Assembly (NCBI GenBank): GCA_947474365.1
Contig: CANJIU010000053.1
Coordinates: forward strand, 1-62,372
Length of the DNA: 62,372 nt
Reading direction: 5' to 3'
Source of the DNA: Opitutia bacterium
GTDB taxonomy: Bacteria > Verrucomicrobiota > Verrucomicrobiia > Opitutales > Opitutaceae
Shown here: in pieces, positions 43,389 through 52,426 of the stretch
How positions within the stretch are numbered: the stretch's first letter is position 1
How the letters are laid out: each line of letters begins with the position of its first letter
Program-made: the position numbers and the translations under genes
The notes under the pieces: generated by a model
The model's database searches: none
Told to the model about the DNA's origin: nothing
Seen by the model: the letters and a program-made list of their open reading frames with translations, nothing else

Positions 43389-44636
43389 ATGAGCGACCCC
43401 TCTCCAGTTTCGTCACGCTACAAATGGGAGGCGCTCGCGCTGCTCTGGTTTGCCTTCTTCTTCAATCAGGCCGACCGGCAGATCTTCGGCGTGGTGCTGC
43501 CGCTGCTCCGGGACGACCTCCATCTCACCGACGCAGAGCTGGGCTTCATCGCATCAGCCCTCGGTTGGACGCTTGCGCTCACGGTGCCTTTTGCCGGTTG
43601 GGTGAGTGACCGTTACCCGAAGAATTGGGTCATCACCTTGAGCCTGTGCTTCTGGAGCGCGGCGACGTTGTTCACCGGTGTGAGTTCGACCCTCGCGCAG
43701 TTCGTTCTGCTGCGCAGCGTCGCCACCGGCGGCGGCGAAGCCTTCTACGCACCCGCCGCCAACGCCCTGATCTCCGATCTCCATCGCGAAACGCGGGCTC
43801 GCGCCATGGCGATCCATCAGACCGCGCTGTATGTGGGCGTCGTGGCCAGCGGAGGCGTCGCCGGGTGGATCGGCCAAACGTGGGGTTGGCGACCGGCGTT
43901 CTATGTCTTTGGCGCGTGCGGCCTTCTCTTGGCCGCCGTCTTTGCCCTGTGTCTCCGCCGGCCAGAATCCGCTGCCACCACGACGCAGGTGCCGGAAGGC
44001 AAACCGCAGTCCATCGTGCGAGTGTTCCTCACGAAGCCCACGGCCGTCCTGCTCACCGTTGCCTTCACCGCGGTGGTTTTCGTCAACGTCGGCTACCTCG
44101 CCTGGATGCCGACGTTCCTCCACGAGCGCTTCGGCCTATCCCTCACGGAGGCCGGTTTCTCCAGTATGTTTTATCACCACGCGAGCGCGCTCGCCGGCGT
44201 CCTGCTTGGGGGCTGGTGGAGCGACCGCGCGGTGCAATCCGATCCCAATGCGCGCCTGAAACTCCAATGCCTCGGCCTCGCGCTTGGGGCGCCGTTCATC
44301 GCGCTCATGGGCGCGGGTGCCACGCAATTCGCGGTGCTCGCGGGCTCGGCGGGCTTTGGGTTTTTCCGTGGTATCTTTGAGGCCAATCTTTACGCCGTCC
44401 TCTTCGACGTGATCGCGCCCAAGCTGCGCGCCTCTGCGTCGGGCTTCATGATCATGTTCGCGTTCCTCACCGGCGCGTGTTCGCCCTACCTGCTGGGAGT
44501 CCTCAAGCCCACCCTCGGACTCGCCCGTGGCCTCGCCTCGCTGGGTGTTGTCTACCTGCTCGGCGCCATCGCCGTCGCCCTCGCGTGGCGCGTCTTCGCC
44601 GCCCGCGACCGCCTCTCCGTTTCCTCTGTCGCATGA
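43389..44636 (+). CDS. MFS permease, probable sugar-acid transporter
   Basis: A 415-aa inner-membrane transporter of the major facilitator superfamily, with 12 predicted helices. Typical segments are LLWFAFFFNQADRQIFGVVL (helix 1), the loop GWVSDRYPKNWVI (the family G-x-x-x-D-R pattern), ATGGGEAFYAPAANALISDL and AIHQTALYVGVVASGGVAGW. It resembles anion:cation symporters for hexuronates and related acids, with which the downstream dehydratase fits. It lies 135 bp after the regulator, and its stop overlaps the SDR start (ATGA, 44633-44636). The substrate is inferred from the operon only. Confidence 0.88.
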   Translation: MSDPSPVSSRYKWEALALLWFAFFFNQADRQIFGVVLPLLRDDLHLTDAELGFIASALGWTLALTVPFAGWVSDRYPKNWVITLSLCFWSAATLFTGVSSTLAQFVLLRSVATGGGEAFYAPAANALISDLHRETRARAMAIHQTALYVGVVASGGVAGWIGQTWGWRPAFYVFGACGLLLAAVFALCLRRPESAATTTQVPEGKPQSIVRVFLTKPTAVLLTVAFTAVVFVNVGYLAWMPTFLHERFGLSLTEAGFSSMFYHHASALAGVLLGGWWSDRAVQSDPNARLKLQCLGLALGAPFIALMGAGATQFAVLAGSAGFGFFRGIFEANLYAVLFDVIAPKLRASASGFMIMFAFLTGACSPYLLGVLKPTLGLARGLASLGVVYLLGAIAVALAWRVFAARDRLSVSSVA

Positions 44637-45385
44637 AACCACTTGCTGGAAAAATCGCCCTCGTCACCGGCGCCGCCCGCGGCATCGGTCGCGGCATCGC
44701 GCTCGTCCTCGCTGAACAGGGTGCCACTGTTGCACTCAACGATCTGCCGGGCGACGACCACCGAATCGCTGCCGCCGAAGTGGTCGCTTCTACGGTCGGC
44801 GCGGGGGGATTCTTTGCCGCTGATGTGACCGACGAAACTCAGGTCGCCGGGCTCTTTGCCGCGGTGCACGCCCGCTACGGCCACCTCGATATTTTGGTGA
44901 ACAACGCCGGCACGTCCCAGCCCAAGGACATCTTCACGGCTTCGCTCGACGATTGGAACCGGATCATGACGACCAACCTCACGAGTTGCTTCCTGTGCTC
45001 GAAGGCCGCGATGGAAATCATGGCCCCGCAAAAATCCGGCCGCATCGTCAACATCAGCTCCGTTGTCGCCGAGCAGGGCGCGCTCTACGGTCACGTGCAC
45101 TACGCCGCCAGCAAGAGCGGCATGCTCGGCTTCACCAAGACCCTCGCCCGCACCGCCGCGCCACTCGGCATCACGGCCAACACGGTCGCCCCGGGCATCA
45201 TCGACACCGAGCTCCTCCAAAACACGCACGGCACGACCACCACCGCGAGCCTGGCCCAAAATGTCCCGCTCGGCCTCGGCACCGTGCGCGATGTCGGCCT
45301 CGCCGTCGCCTTTCTCTGTGGCGAAGGCGGTCGCTACATCACCGGCTCCACCCTCGACATCAACGGCGGTCTCTACCTGCGCTGA
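44633..45385 (+). CDS. short-chain dehydrogenase/reductase
   Basis: A 250-aa classical SDR. The cofactor site is VTGAARGIGRG (Thr12-Gly-x3-Gly-x-Gly), followed by NNAGTSQPKD. The catalytic set is Asn115, Ser142/Ser143, Tyr157 and Lys161 (HYAASKSGM). The C-terminal GGRYITGSTLDINGGLYLR is standard for the FabG-like branch. An acidic residue after the second strand (ALNDLPGDDH) hints at NAD preference. It is coupled to the permease and 3 bp before the dehydratase. A sugar or sugar-acid substrate is likely, for example oxidation of an aldose to a lactone or reduction of a keto-acid, but it cannot be fixed from sequence. Confidence 0.92.
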   Translation: MKPLAGKIALVTGAARGIGRGIALVLAEQGATVALNDLPGDDHRIAAAEVVASTVGAGGFFAADVTDETQVAGLFAAVHARYGHLDILVNNAGTSQPKDIFTASLDDWNRIMTTNLTSCFLCSKAAMEIMAPQKSGRIVNISSVVAEQGALYGHVHYAASKSGMLGFTKTLARTAAPLGITANTVAPGIIDTELLQNTHGTTTTASLAQNVPLGLGTVRDVGLAVAFLCGEGGRYITGSTLDINGGLYLR

Positions 45386-45388
45386 CTG

Positions 45389-46564
45389 ATGAAGATCACC
45401 GCGCTCAAGCCCATCCTTTGCCACGCCTACCGGACCAACTGGGTCTTCGTGAAGGTGCTCACCGACGACGGCCTCCACGGCATCGGCGAGGCCACGCTCG
45501 AGTATCGCGAGGCCACCGTCGCCGAGGCGATCCACGAGCTGGAGCGCACGTTTGTTGGTCGCGACCCGCACCAGATCGAGGCGCTCTGGCACGAGGCGTA
45601 TCGCAGCACCTATTTCCGCGGCGGCCCGGTGTTCATGAGCGCGCTCTCGGCCGTCGAGATGGCGCTCTGGGACATCAAGGGCAAAGCCCTCGGCGTCCCC
45701 ATCTATCAACTCCTCGGCGGCAAGGTGCGCGACTCCGTTCCCTGTTACGCCAACGGCTGGTTCGCCCCAGCCAAGACGCCCTTCGAATTCGCCGAGAAGG
45801 CCAAGACCGCCGTCGCCGCCGGTTTCGCCGGACTCAAATGGGATCCCTTTGGCTCAGCCTACCTCGACATTTCGCGGGCCGATCTTCGCCTCGCCCTCGA
45901 AAACATTGCGGCCGTCAAAGCTGCCGTCGGCGACAGCGTCGATCTCCTCATCGAGGGCCACGGCCGTTTCAACGTCGGCACCGCCGTGCGCATCGCGCGT
46001 GAGTTGGAGCGTTTCGACATCCTCTGGTTCGAGGAACCCGTGCCGCCGGACAATCTCGACGCGCTCCTCGAAGTGAAGCAACGCAGCCGCGTGCCCATCG
46101 CCGCCGGCGAACGCCTCTACAGCCGCTGGGAAGCCTCCGTGTTTCTTGAAAAATCCTGTGCCGATTTCATTCAGCCCGATGTATCGCACTGCGGCGGCAT
46201 CGGCGAACTCAAGAAGATCGCCGCGATGGCCGAGGCTCGCCACGTCGCCCTCTGCCCGCACAATCCCAGCGGCCCCGTCGCCAACGCCGCCACGCTTCAA
46301 CTCGCCGCCTGCACGCCCAATTTCTACGTGCACGAGACGATGGCCGTCGACGTCCCATGGCGCGCCGAGATCTGCAACGAACACGTCAGCTTCGCCGCCG
46401 GCCGCATGACCATTCCCGACGCGCCCGGCCTGGGCATCGAGCTGAACGAGGAGGCCATCGCGTGCCACCCCTACGAGCCCCGCGATCTTCGCCACTACAA
46501 CGGCACCCTCACCGCCATCCGCCCGCCGGACGCCGTCGATTACTTCCAAAAAAACTCCCGCTGA
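45389..46564 (+). CDS. enolase-superfamily acid-sugar dehydratase (galactonate-dehydratase-like)
   Basis: A 391-aa member of the mandelate racemase/muconate lactonizing enzyme group, close in pattern to D-galactonate dehydratases. Family features are DDGLHGIGEATLEYR, ALWDIKGKALGVPIYQLLGG, LKWDPFG, IEGHGRFN, WFEEPVPPDN, AAGERLYSRW, QPDVSHCGGI and CPHNPSGPV. By analogy the Mg ligands are Glu189, Glu215 and Glu241, and the acid/base residues His191 and His291. These enzymes remove water from an aldonate to give a 2-keto-3-deoxy acid. The aldolase and kinase expected next in the pathway are not in this window. It follows the SDR with 3 bp between, so the two should act in one pathway. Confidence 0.92.
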   Translation: MKITALKPILCHAYRTNWVFVKVLTDDGLHGIGEATLEYREATVAEAIHELERTFVGRDPHQIEALWHEAYRSTYFRGGPVFMSALSAVEMALWDIKGKALGVPIYQLLGGKVRDSVPCYANGWFAPAKTPFEFAEKAKTAVAAGFAGLKWDPFGSAYLDISRADLRLALENIAAVKAAVGDSVDLLIEGHGRFNVGTAVRIARELERFDILWFEEPVPPDNLDALLEVKQRSRVPIAAGERLYSRWEASVFLEKSCADFIQPDVSHCGGIGELKKIAAMAEARHVALCPHNPSGPVANAATLQLAACTPNFYVHETMAVDVPWRAEICNEHVSFAAGRMTIPDAPGLGIELNEEAIACHPYEPRDLRHYNGTLTAIRPPDAVDYFQKNSR

Positions 46565-46567
46565 TCC

Positions 46568-48769
46568 ATGCACACCCTCTCGCCCCGTTCCCTCTGCTTC
46601 GCGCTGACCGTGCTCGCCGTTGTATTGGCGACACCCCTCCGCGCCGCGGTGGCGACCGCCCAGCTCACCACACCGCATGCAACGCTCACCCTCGCCGCCC
46701 GCGGCCTCAGCCTTGCTCCCACCGACAAGTCCAGCCCCGCCATCATCGCCGGCGGCGGCCCGCTCTGGACCATGGTTATCCAGCCCCCCTCGACCCCGTC
46801 GTCCCCCGGTCCGCAGACCACGCTCTCATCTGCCAACCAGACACCCCGCCAAGAGTCCTCCGCCGACAGCATCAAGCTCATCTACGACGAGCTGCGCGAC
46901 GGCTCACGGATGTGGAAAATTTCGCTCACCCTTGAACTCCGCCGCGAAGGCGACGGCTTCGCGATGCGCGGCGAGATCGCCAACTCCGCGCCCGGCTGGA
47001 TCGTGCGCGAGCTCCGCGGCCCGTTCCTCAACGGCATCCAGGCCCCGCCCGCCGAATTCCCGCTGCTTTGGCCCGAGGGCCTCGGCCAACGCTATGCCAC
47101 CGCCACCGGGGCCGAGCGCACCTTCGCTTATCCGAGCGGTCGCGGCACCATGCAGTGGTGCAGCTTCGCCGGCGCCAAAGGCGGTCTCTACCTCGGCAGC
47201 CACGACGCCACCCACGGGGCAAAGGGCTTTATCGTCCGCGGCGGCGCCCCCGGAAAGCCCTTCGAGTTCTCCATCAATCACCAGGTTTTCTGCAACGCCG
47301 ACCAACGCTGGACGCTCCCGCCGCTCGTCGTGCGGGCCTACCACGGCGATTGGCACGCCGCCGCCCGGCACTACCGCGCATGGTTCGACTCCGTCGTCAC
47401 TCGCCGTGCCGCGCCGGCTTGGACGCAGGCTTCCTCGGGTTGGATGCTGTGCATTCTGAAACAGCAAAACGGCGATGTGATGTGGGACTATTCCGACATC
47501 GACCGGCTCTGCGACCTCGCCGACCAACGCGGCCTGGATATCCTCGGCCTCTTCGGCTGGGCGCACGGCGGCCACGATCGTTTCTATCCCGACTACATTC
47601 CCGATCCGCTCATGGGCGGTCCCGGCGCCATCAAGTCCGCACTTGCCCGCGCCCGCGCTCGTGGGAAGCGCACGATCCTCTACGCCAACGGCCAGCTCTG
47701 CGACGCCAACACGGATTTCTATCGCTACACAGGCAACGAAGCGATCGTGCTCCGCGAAAACGCCGAGGCCGTTACGTCCTCGATCCGGAAGTTCAACAGC
47801 TCCGCCCCGGTCGTGTTCGTGCTCGGTTGCAACGGCGCGCAAGCGTGGGAGGACCGCATGCTCGCCCTCGCCGTGCAAGCCCACCAACTCGGCGCCGACG
47901 GCATTCTCTATGACCAGCTCGGCGTCGCCGGCCCGACGCTGTGTTTCGCCACTCACCACAAGCACGCTTCCCCGGCGACGCCGCACGCCGGCGGACGCAG
48001 TGAGATGCTGCGCCGCATCGCCGACCATATGAAGCGCATCGCTCCGGACTTCATCGTAGCGACCGAGGGTGTGCACGACAGCATCCTCGACTCGACGCCA
48101 TTTTCCCACGGCTGGGGCTCCGGCTTCACGCCGCCGCCCGCGGCCTTCTACGAGGGTGCGGCCCGTGTCGACACTGCTGGCGGCACGACGTGGCCCTGGA
48201 TGCGCGACGCCCTCAGCGCCTTCCCCGAATTGTTCCGGTTCACGTTTCCCGAGCACGTGATGACGCTCCGCCATGCGACCCCGATGCTCGACCGGCATTT
48301 CGCCAACTATGCGCTCACCTTCGGCCTGCGCCACGAAATCGAAACGCGCTGGCGCGCTGATGTCCGCTACCTGAAGGACAACGTCGTCCCCACGGCCAAG
48401 GACTACGCCGATTGCACCTACTGGCCGCCCGACGTACCGATGATGCAGGGCACGCCGCCCGCCGAAGCGACGCGCTATCTCAAGGCCGTCACCGATTTCG
48501 CGCGCCGCCACGCCGCTCTCCTCTGGCAAGGCCGCTTCGTCGATAACGAAGGCTTCACCCTCACCGGCGAAGGCCTGATCGCCAAAGCCTACCGAAAAGA
48601 AACAAAACTCGGTGTCCTCATCTGGAATCCTACGGGCACTGCGCGATCCGTTCGCGTGGATGTTCCGGGTGCGCGCCTCGTTTCGACCTCAGAACCCGAA
48701 CGCACCGCGGTCGACCCTGTGGGCCCCATCGGGGCCCGCAGCGTACGCCTCTACGTCTGGGATTTTTAG
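46568..48769 (+). CDS. exported DUF6259-type putative glycoside hydrolase
   Basis: A 733-aa exported protein. It begins with a signal peptide (SLCFALTVLAVVLATPLRAA) and a beta-sandwich N-terminal domain to about residue 240. A TIM-barrel-like part follows (WMLCILKQQNGDVMWDYSDI, GLDILGLFGWAHGGHDRFYP, GKRTILYANGQLCDANTDFY, GADGILYDQLGVAGPTLCF, DFIVATEGVHDSILD). A short beta domain closes it (LGVLIWNPTGTARSVRVDV). This layout matches the DUF6259 family, believed to be glycosidases; the Asp of LYDQLG and the Glu of ATEGVHD are candidate catalytic residues. It is 3 bp after the dehydratase and is presumably the outside enzyme that feeds the permease. The 207-bp gap that follows holds nothing I recognise. 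Confidence 0.7.
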   Translation: MHTLSPRSLCFALTVLAVVLATPLRAAVATAQLTTPHATLTLAARGLSLAPTDKSSPAIIAGGGPLWTMVIQPPSTPSSPGPQTTLSSANQTPRQESSADSIKLIYDELRDGSRMWKISLTLELRREGDGFAMRGEIANSAPGWIVRELRGPFLNGIQAPPAEFPLLWPEGLGQRYATATGAERTFAYPSGRGTMQWCSFAGAKGGLYLGSHDATHGAKGFIVRGGAPGKPFEFSINHQVFCNADQRWTLPPLVVRAYHGDWHAAARHYRAWFDSVVTRRAAPAWTQASSGWMLCILKQQNGDVMWDYSDIDRLCDLADQRGLDILGLFGWAHGGHDRFYPDYIPDPLMGGPGAIKSALARARARGKRTILYANGQLCDANTDFYRYTGNEAIVLRENAEAVTSSIRKFNSSAPVVFVLGCNGAQAWEDRMLALAVQAHQLGADGILYDQLGVAGPTLCFATHHKHASPATPHAGGRSEMLRRIADHMKRIAPDFIVATEGVHDSILDSTPFSHGWGSGFTPPPAAFYEGAARVDTAGGTTWPWMRDALSAFPELFRFTFPEHVMTLRHATPMLDRHFANYALTFGLRHEIETRWRADVRYLKDNVVPTAKDYADCTYWPPDVPMMQGTPPAEATRYLKAVTDFARRHAALLWQGRFVDNEGFTLTGEGLIAKAYRKETKLGVLIWNPTGTARSVRVDVPGARLVSTSEPERTAVDPVGPIGARSVRLYVWDF

Positions 48770-48976
48770 CCAAGCAACGTCGAAACAATTTTCCCGTGAA
48801 ACCTGAATCAACCGTCCCAGCCAATTACCTCATCCGACCAACCTGAATAATTCCACGCGGCCATAAGCCGCATTCTCAGTGCGCTGCGCTTCCGCGGCGC
48901 CGCCCCAATCAACCGGCTCACACCAAGAGCTCTAGCCACTGCTTTTCCCATATCCTGAAGACCAAAACCCAAGCTC

Positions 48977-51900
48977 ATGAAACTTGCTCCAAATCCCATG
49001 AACATGTCCCTGCCTCATCCCCCACGGCGAATCTCCTCCGGAGTGCTCGCCTTTGTCCTGCTCGGTTGCGTCACCCTCGCCCAGGAGGTGAAAAAAACTT
49101 CCGCACCGCCCGCCGCGGAGGAGACCATCCAGCTCACCCCGTTCGAAGTGAACACCTCGCGCGATCAAGGCTTCGCTGCGGCCAGCTCGCTCGCCGGCGG
49201 TCGTCTCGCCGGTGAACTCAAGGACACTCCCGTCGCCTACTCCGTCATCAACCGGGAGTTCATCGACGCGCTCAACCTTACCACGCTCAGCGACGCCGCC
49301 GGCTGGGCGCCCAACACCGTGATCTCGATCAATCCCGATGGCAGCGGCCGCGGCGCGGATCTCTCATTCAGCCCCGGTTCCTACAACGTGCGCGGTGCCG
49401 GCGGCGGCCGGCAGCGGAATTTTTTCAGCTACAACGGACCGAATGACAGCTACTCGGTCGAGCGTTTCGACTTCGGCCGCGGACCCAATGCCATTCTCTT
49501 CGGCAACGGCGGCCTCGGCGGCGTCAGCAGCGTCATGAGCAAACAGCCGCAGTTCGGGTCCACGTTTGGCACGTTACAGGCCACGCTGGGCTCGTGGGAA
49601 AGTTACCGGAACACGATCGACTACAACCGGCCGCTTAATGACAAAGTGGCGGTCCGCGTCGCGGCACTTTTCTCCGAGGCCCAGGGCTGGCGCGACCGTC
49701 AGTTCGACAACAACCGTGCGATCTTCCTGACCACCACCTTCAAGCCCACCCGCACCACCAGCATCCGCCTTGAAGGCGAATACGGCGACGGCAGCACCAC
49801 CCAGACCTACAACAATCTCCAGGACCGGTTGAGTGGCTGGGACGGAACATCGACCTTTAGTGGCGCGTTGACCACGTTGCCGACCGACAACATCCAACGT
49901 GGTTTCACCCGCCGACCGGCTGACTACATCGTTTACGATTCCGCCGGCTCCAGGAAAATCCTGAACTACGTGAACGATCCCTATACTCTGGGCGGCGGAG
50001 AAAACAATCTCACGCCGGTGGGTGGATTCGTCGCCGGCGCCGCCAACACCAACTTCAACTTGGTGAACTCAATGATCCTCTACGGGCTCAATACTCCCGC
50101 GAATCGTTTCGACCGTGCGATCGCCGGTTCGCAATTTCGCCTCCCCTCGACCCGCTACACCAATCAAACCACCGATCAGCCGACCATCAGCCAAAAGTTC
50201 AAGGACTTCACGATCACGTTGGACCAGCGCTTCGGCCCCGTCTTCATCCAGGCGGCCTACGACATCAACCGGACCAATGCCGATACGATCAACGTGGACA
50301 CCAACGGTGTCGGACAAACCTACATCGACATCAACCGCCTGCTCCCCGACGGCTCGACCAACCCTCACTTCCTCCAGCCCTACGGAGATGCACCCATCCG
50401 GAAATCCGCTTGGAGCAAGCCCGCTGAAGGCGCGCGGCTCGCCGTGGGTTACCCCACCAATCTCGGCAAGTGGGGCAACTACACCTTTAACGCCATGCTC
50501 GGGATGACCAAGACCGGGACCGCCCAGTTGGCGTGGAACCAAAGCGTCGCGCAAAACGCCGATCATCGTCGCTGGGGCACGGCCGGATTGAACGCCCCGG
50601 CAATCGATATGATCCGCATTCGGCGCTATTGGTATGAAGCCGACAAGCCGTCTCGTATCGCGGGGCCGGTTCGCTACACCAATTCCGTAACCGGCGTCGA
50701 CAAGGAGCTCACTCCGATCTGGGCGCTCATGAATGATCGCACCGACGTCGTCCAATACTCCAAGAACCAATACCGCTACGGCCTGGCGGCGGTGAACGCC
50801 AAGTTTTTTGCGAATCGTCTCGTGGTGCTCGGAGCCGTGCGCAAGGACTCCTACAAGAACAGAGTTTATACGCAGCTGGAGTGGGGTGACTACAATCCGA
50901 ACACCTGGGACGGGGTGACCCCCTACTACAAGCCCGCCGCGCCGGCCGACTACGGCACGCTCACCTACATTCCCAAAGATGCCAGCGGCGTCGCCCAAGG
51001 ACCCGCCGTTTCCGCCGACACCCGTCCCCGTGCCGCCAACGGCGATCGCCTGCCGCAATATGCGAACGATCGCTTTCGGAATGATTACCGCCCGCCGAAC
51101 GTCAACGAAAGCAAAGTCACAAAATCAACCGGTATGGTTTTTCACGCCACAAGTTGGGTGAGCCCTTTCATCAACTACGCGGAGACCTTCAACGCGCCGT
51201 CAGCCCAACAGCGTATCGACTCTTCATCGCTGTCCGCCACGGTCGCGAAGGGCGTCGACCTCGGGCTCCGGTTCAACCTGCTAGACGGCCGGATCAACCT
51301 GAGTTTGCTGAAATATCGAAATTCCGAAGTGAACGCCACGTTCGCCCAAAGCTTGGGCGGTGATATCAACGCCATCGCCGGGGCCAATCCGTTAGGGGAC
51401 ACTTCGGTTGCCGGCCGCAACAAGCGTGGGTTTGAAAATGTGCCCGCTGTTTTCGTCGACGTGCAAGACCGCGAAGCGCGTGGCTATGAAGTGGAACTCG
51501 TCGCCAACCTCACCAAGCAGTGGCGCGCGACCTTCAACGTGGGTTTACCCAAGGTCTATTCGACGAACGCGGCCCGCGATCAGATCAAGTTCTACGACGC
51601 CAACAAAGGCACGTTGAAGCAGATCGTCATCGACGCCGGCGGCCTGGTGGACGCCGCCGATGTCGCGACCGTGGATGCCAGTATCCCCACCACGAACCGC
51701 TCGCCCGATGTCACCGCCGCGGTCAATTCTTACAACAACCTACGCGTGCTGCGGTCCAATTTGATCAGCCAGCGCCGCATTTCGCAGGAGCAGCCGGCGA
51801 TCAACTTCTATAGCGATTACACTGCGGGCAGCGGCAAGCTCAAGGGCCTCGCCTTCGGTTCCGGCGTGCAATATCGCGGCAAGCAAATCGTCGGCTACCG

Positions 51901-52234
51901 GGCAGCTGACTCGGTCGTGAATCCGGCCAATCCAGCGACCGCCATCGACAATCCCAACGTCGACGCCTACACGGCGGTTTTCACTCCGAACAGTTACTAC
52001 ACGGTGGTCGCCCGGATCGGTTACACGCTCAAATTGAAAGACCAGCGCAGCCTGATCTTCAATCTGGCCGTGAACAATGTCCTGAACGCGCAGGGCCCGA
52101 TCTTCGCCGCCGGCAGCACCGCCCTGCGCCCGTTGCGCGGCGACTACTCCTCACCCGCTCGCGAGACGGTCGCCAATATCTACGCGCTGAAGGAGCCGAT
52201 CAGTTTCAAGTTCACCACCACGCTCAAATTCTAA
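48977..52234 (+). CDS. TonB-dependent outer-membrane receptor
   Basis: A 1085-aa receptor from ATG 48977 (an ATG at 48998 is also possible). It has a signal segment (GVLAFVLLGCVTLAQ), a TonB-box-like IQLTPFEVNTSRDQGFAA, and a plug (SSLAGGRLAGELKDTPVAYS, YSVERFDFGRGPNAILFGNG). The barrel ends in TTLKF. It is a full-length paralogue of the receptor at 31168, 16.5 kb away, so a duplication is likely. It lies 207 bp after the DUF6259 gene and before a glycosidase, and may import the product of those enzymes. A strong terminator follows. Confidence 0.93.
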   Translation: MKLAPNPMNMSLPHPPRRISSGVLAFVLLGCVTLAQEVKKTSAPPAAEETIQLTPFEVNTSRDQGFAAASSLAGGRLAGELKDTPVAYSVINREFIDALNLTTLSDAAGWAPNTVISINPDGSGRGADLSFSPGSYNVRGAGGGRQRNFFSYNGPNDSYSVERFDFGRGPNAILFGNGGLGGVSSVMSKQPQFGSTFGTLQATLGSWESYRNTIDYNRPLNDKVAVRVAALFSEAQGWRDRQFDNNRAIFLTTTFKPTRTTSIRLEGEYGDGSTTQTYNNLQDRLSGWDGTSTFSGALTTLPTDNIQRGFTRRPADYIVYDSAGSRKILNYVNDPYTLGGGENNLTPVGGFVAGAANTNFNLVNSMILYGLNTPANRFDRAIAGSQFRLPSTRYTNQTTDQPTISQKFKDFTITLDQRFGPVFIQAAYDINRTNADTINVDTNGVGQTYIDINRLLPDGSTNPHFLQPYGDAPIRKSAWSKPAEGARLAVGYPTNLGKWGNYTFNAMLGMTKTGTAQLAWNQSVAQNADHRRWGTAGLNAPAIDMIRIRRYWYEADKPSRIAGPVRYTNSVTGVDKELTPIWALMNDRTDVVQYSKNQYRYGLAAVNAKFFANRLVVLGAVRKDSYKNRVYTQLEWGDYNPNTWDGVTPYYKPAAPADYGTLTYIPKDASGVAQGPAVSADTRPRAANGDRLPQYANDRFRNDYRPPNVNESKVTKSTGMVFHATSWVSPFINYAETFNAPSAQQRIDSSSLSATVAKGVDLGLRFNLLDGRINLSLLKYRNSEVNATFAQSLGGDINAIAGANPLGDTSVAGRNKRGFENVPAVFVDVQDREARGYEVELVANLTKQWRATFNVGLPKVYSTNAARDQIKFYDANKGTLKQIVIDAGGLVDAADVATVDASIPTTNRSPDVTAAVNSYNNLRVLRSNLISQRRISQEQPAINFYSDYTAGSGKLKGLAFGSGVQYRGKQIVGYRAADSVVNPANPATAIDNPNVDAYTAVFTPNSYYTVVARIGYTLKLKDQRSLIFNLAVNNVLNAQGPIFAAGSTALRPLRGDYSSPARETVANIYALKEPISFKFTTTLKF

Positions 52235-52259
52235 CCAACGTCACCCGCTTTTCCATACG

Positions 52260-52292
52260 CCGCCCGTCCGAGCAACTCGGCGGGCGGTTTTT
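52260..52292 (+). terminator. rho-independent terminator after the receptor
   Basis: CCGCCCG (52260-52266) pairs with CGGGCGG (52281-52287), extended by CGA/TCG inside, and is followed by TTTTT (52288-52292). It lies 25 bp after the receptor stop. It is the clearest terminator in the window. Confidence 0.85.
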
Positions 52293-52426
52293 GTGCAGTC
52301 AGGTCGCGACCCCGCACCGGGCCCACGGGCGCGCTCGGCGGACAATCTTCGCCTCGAAATCCGCCGAACGACCATTCCTCCGCTCGATTTCTTCCGCGAA
52401 AACGCCTGACTTACTCCAGCCACCCC

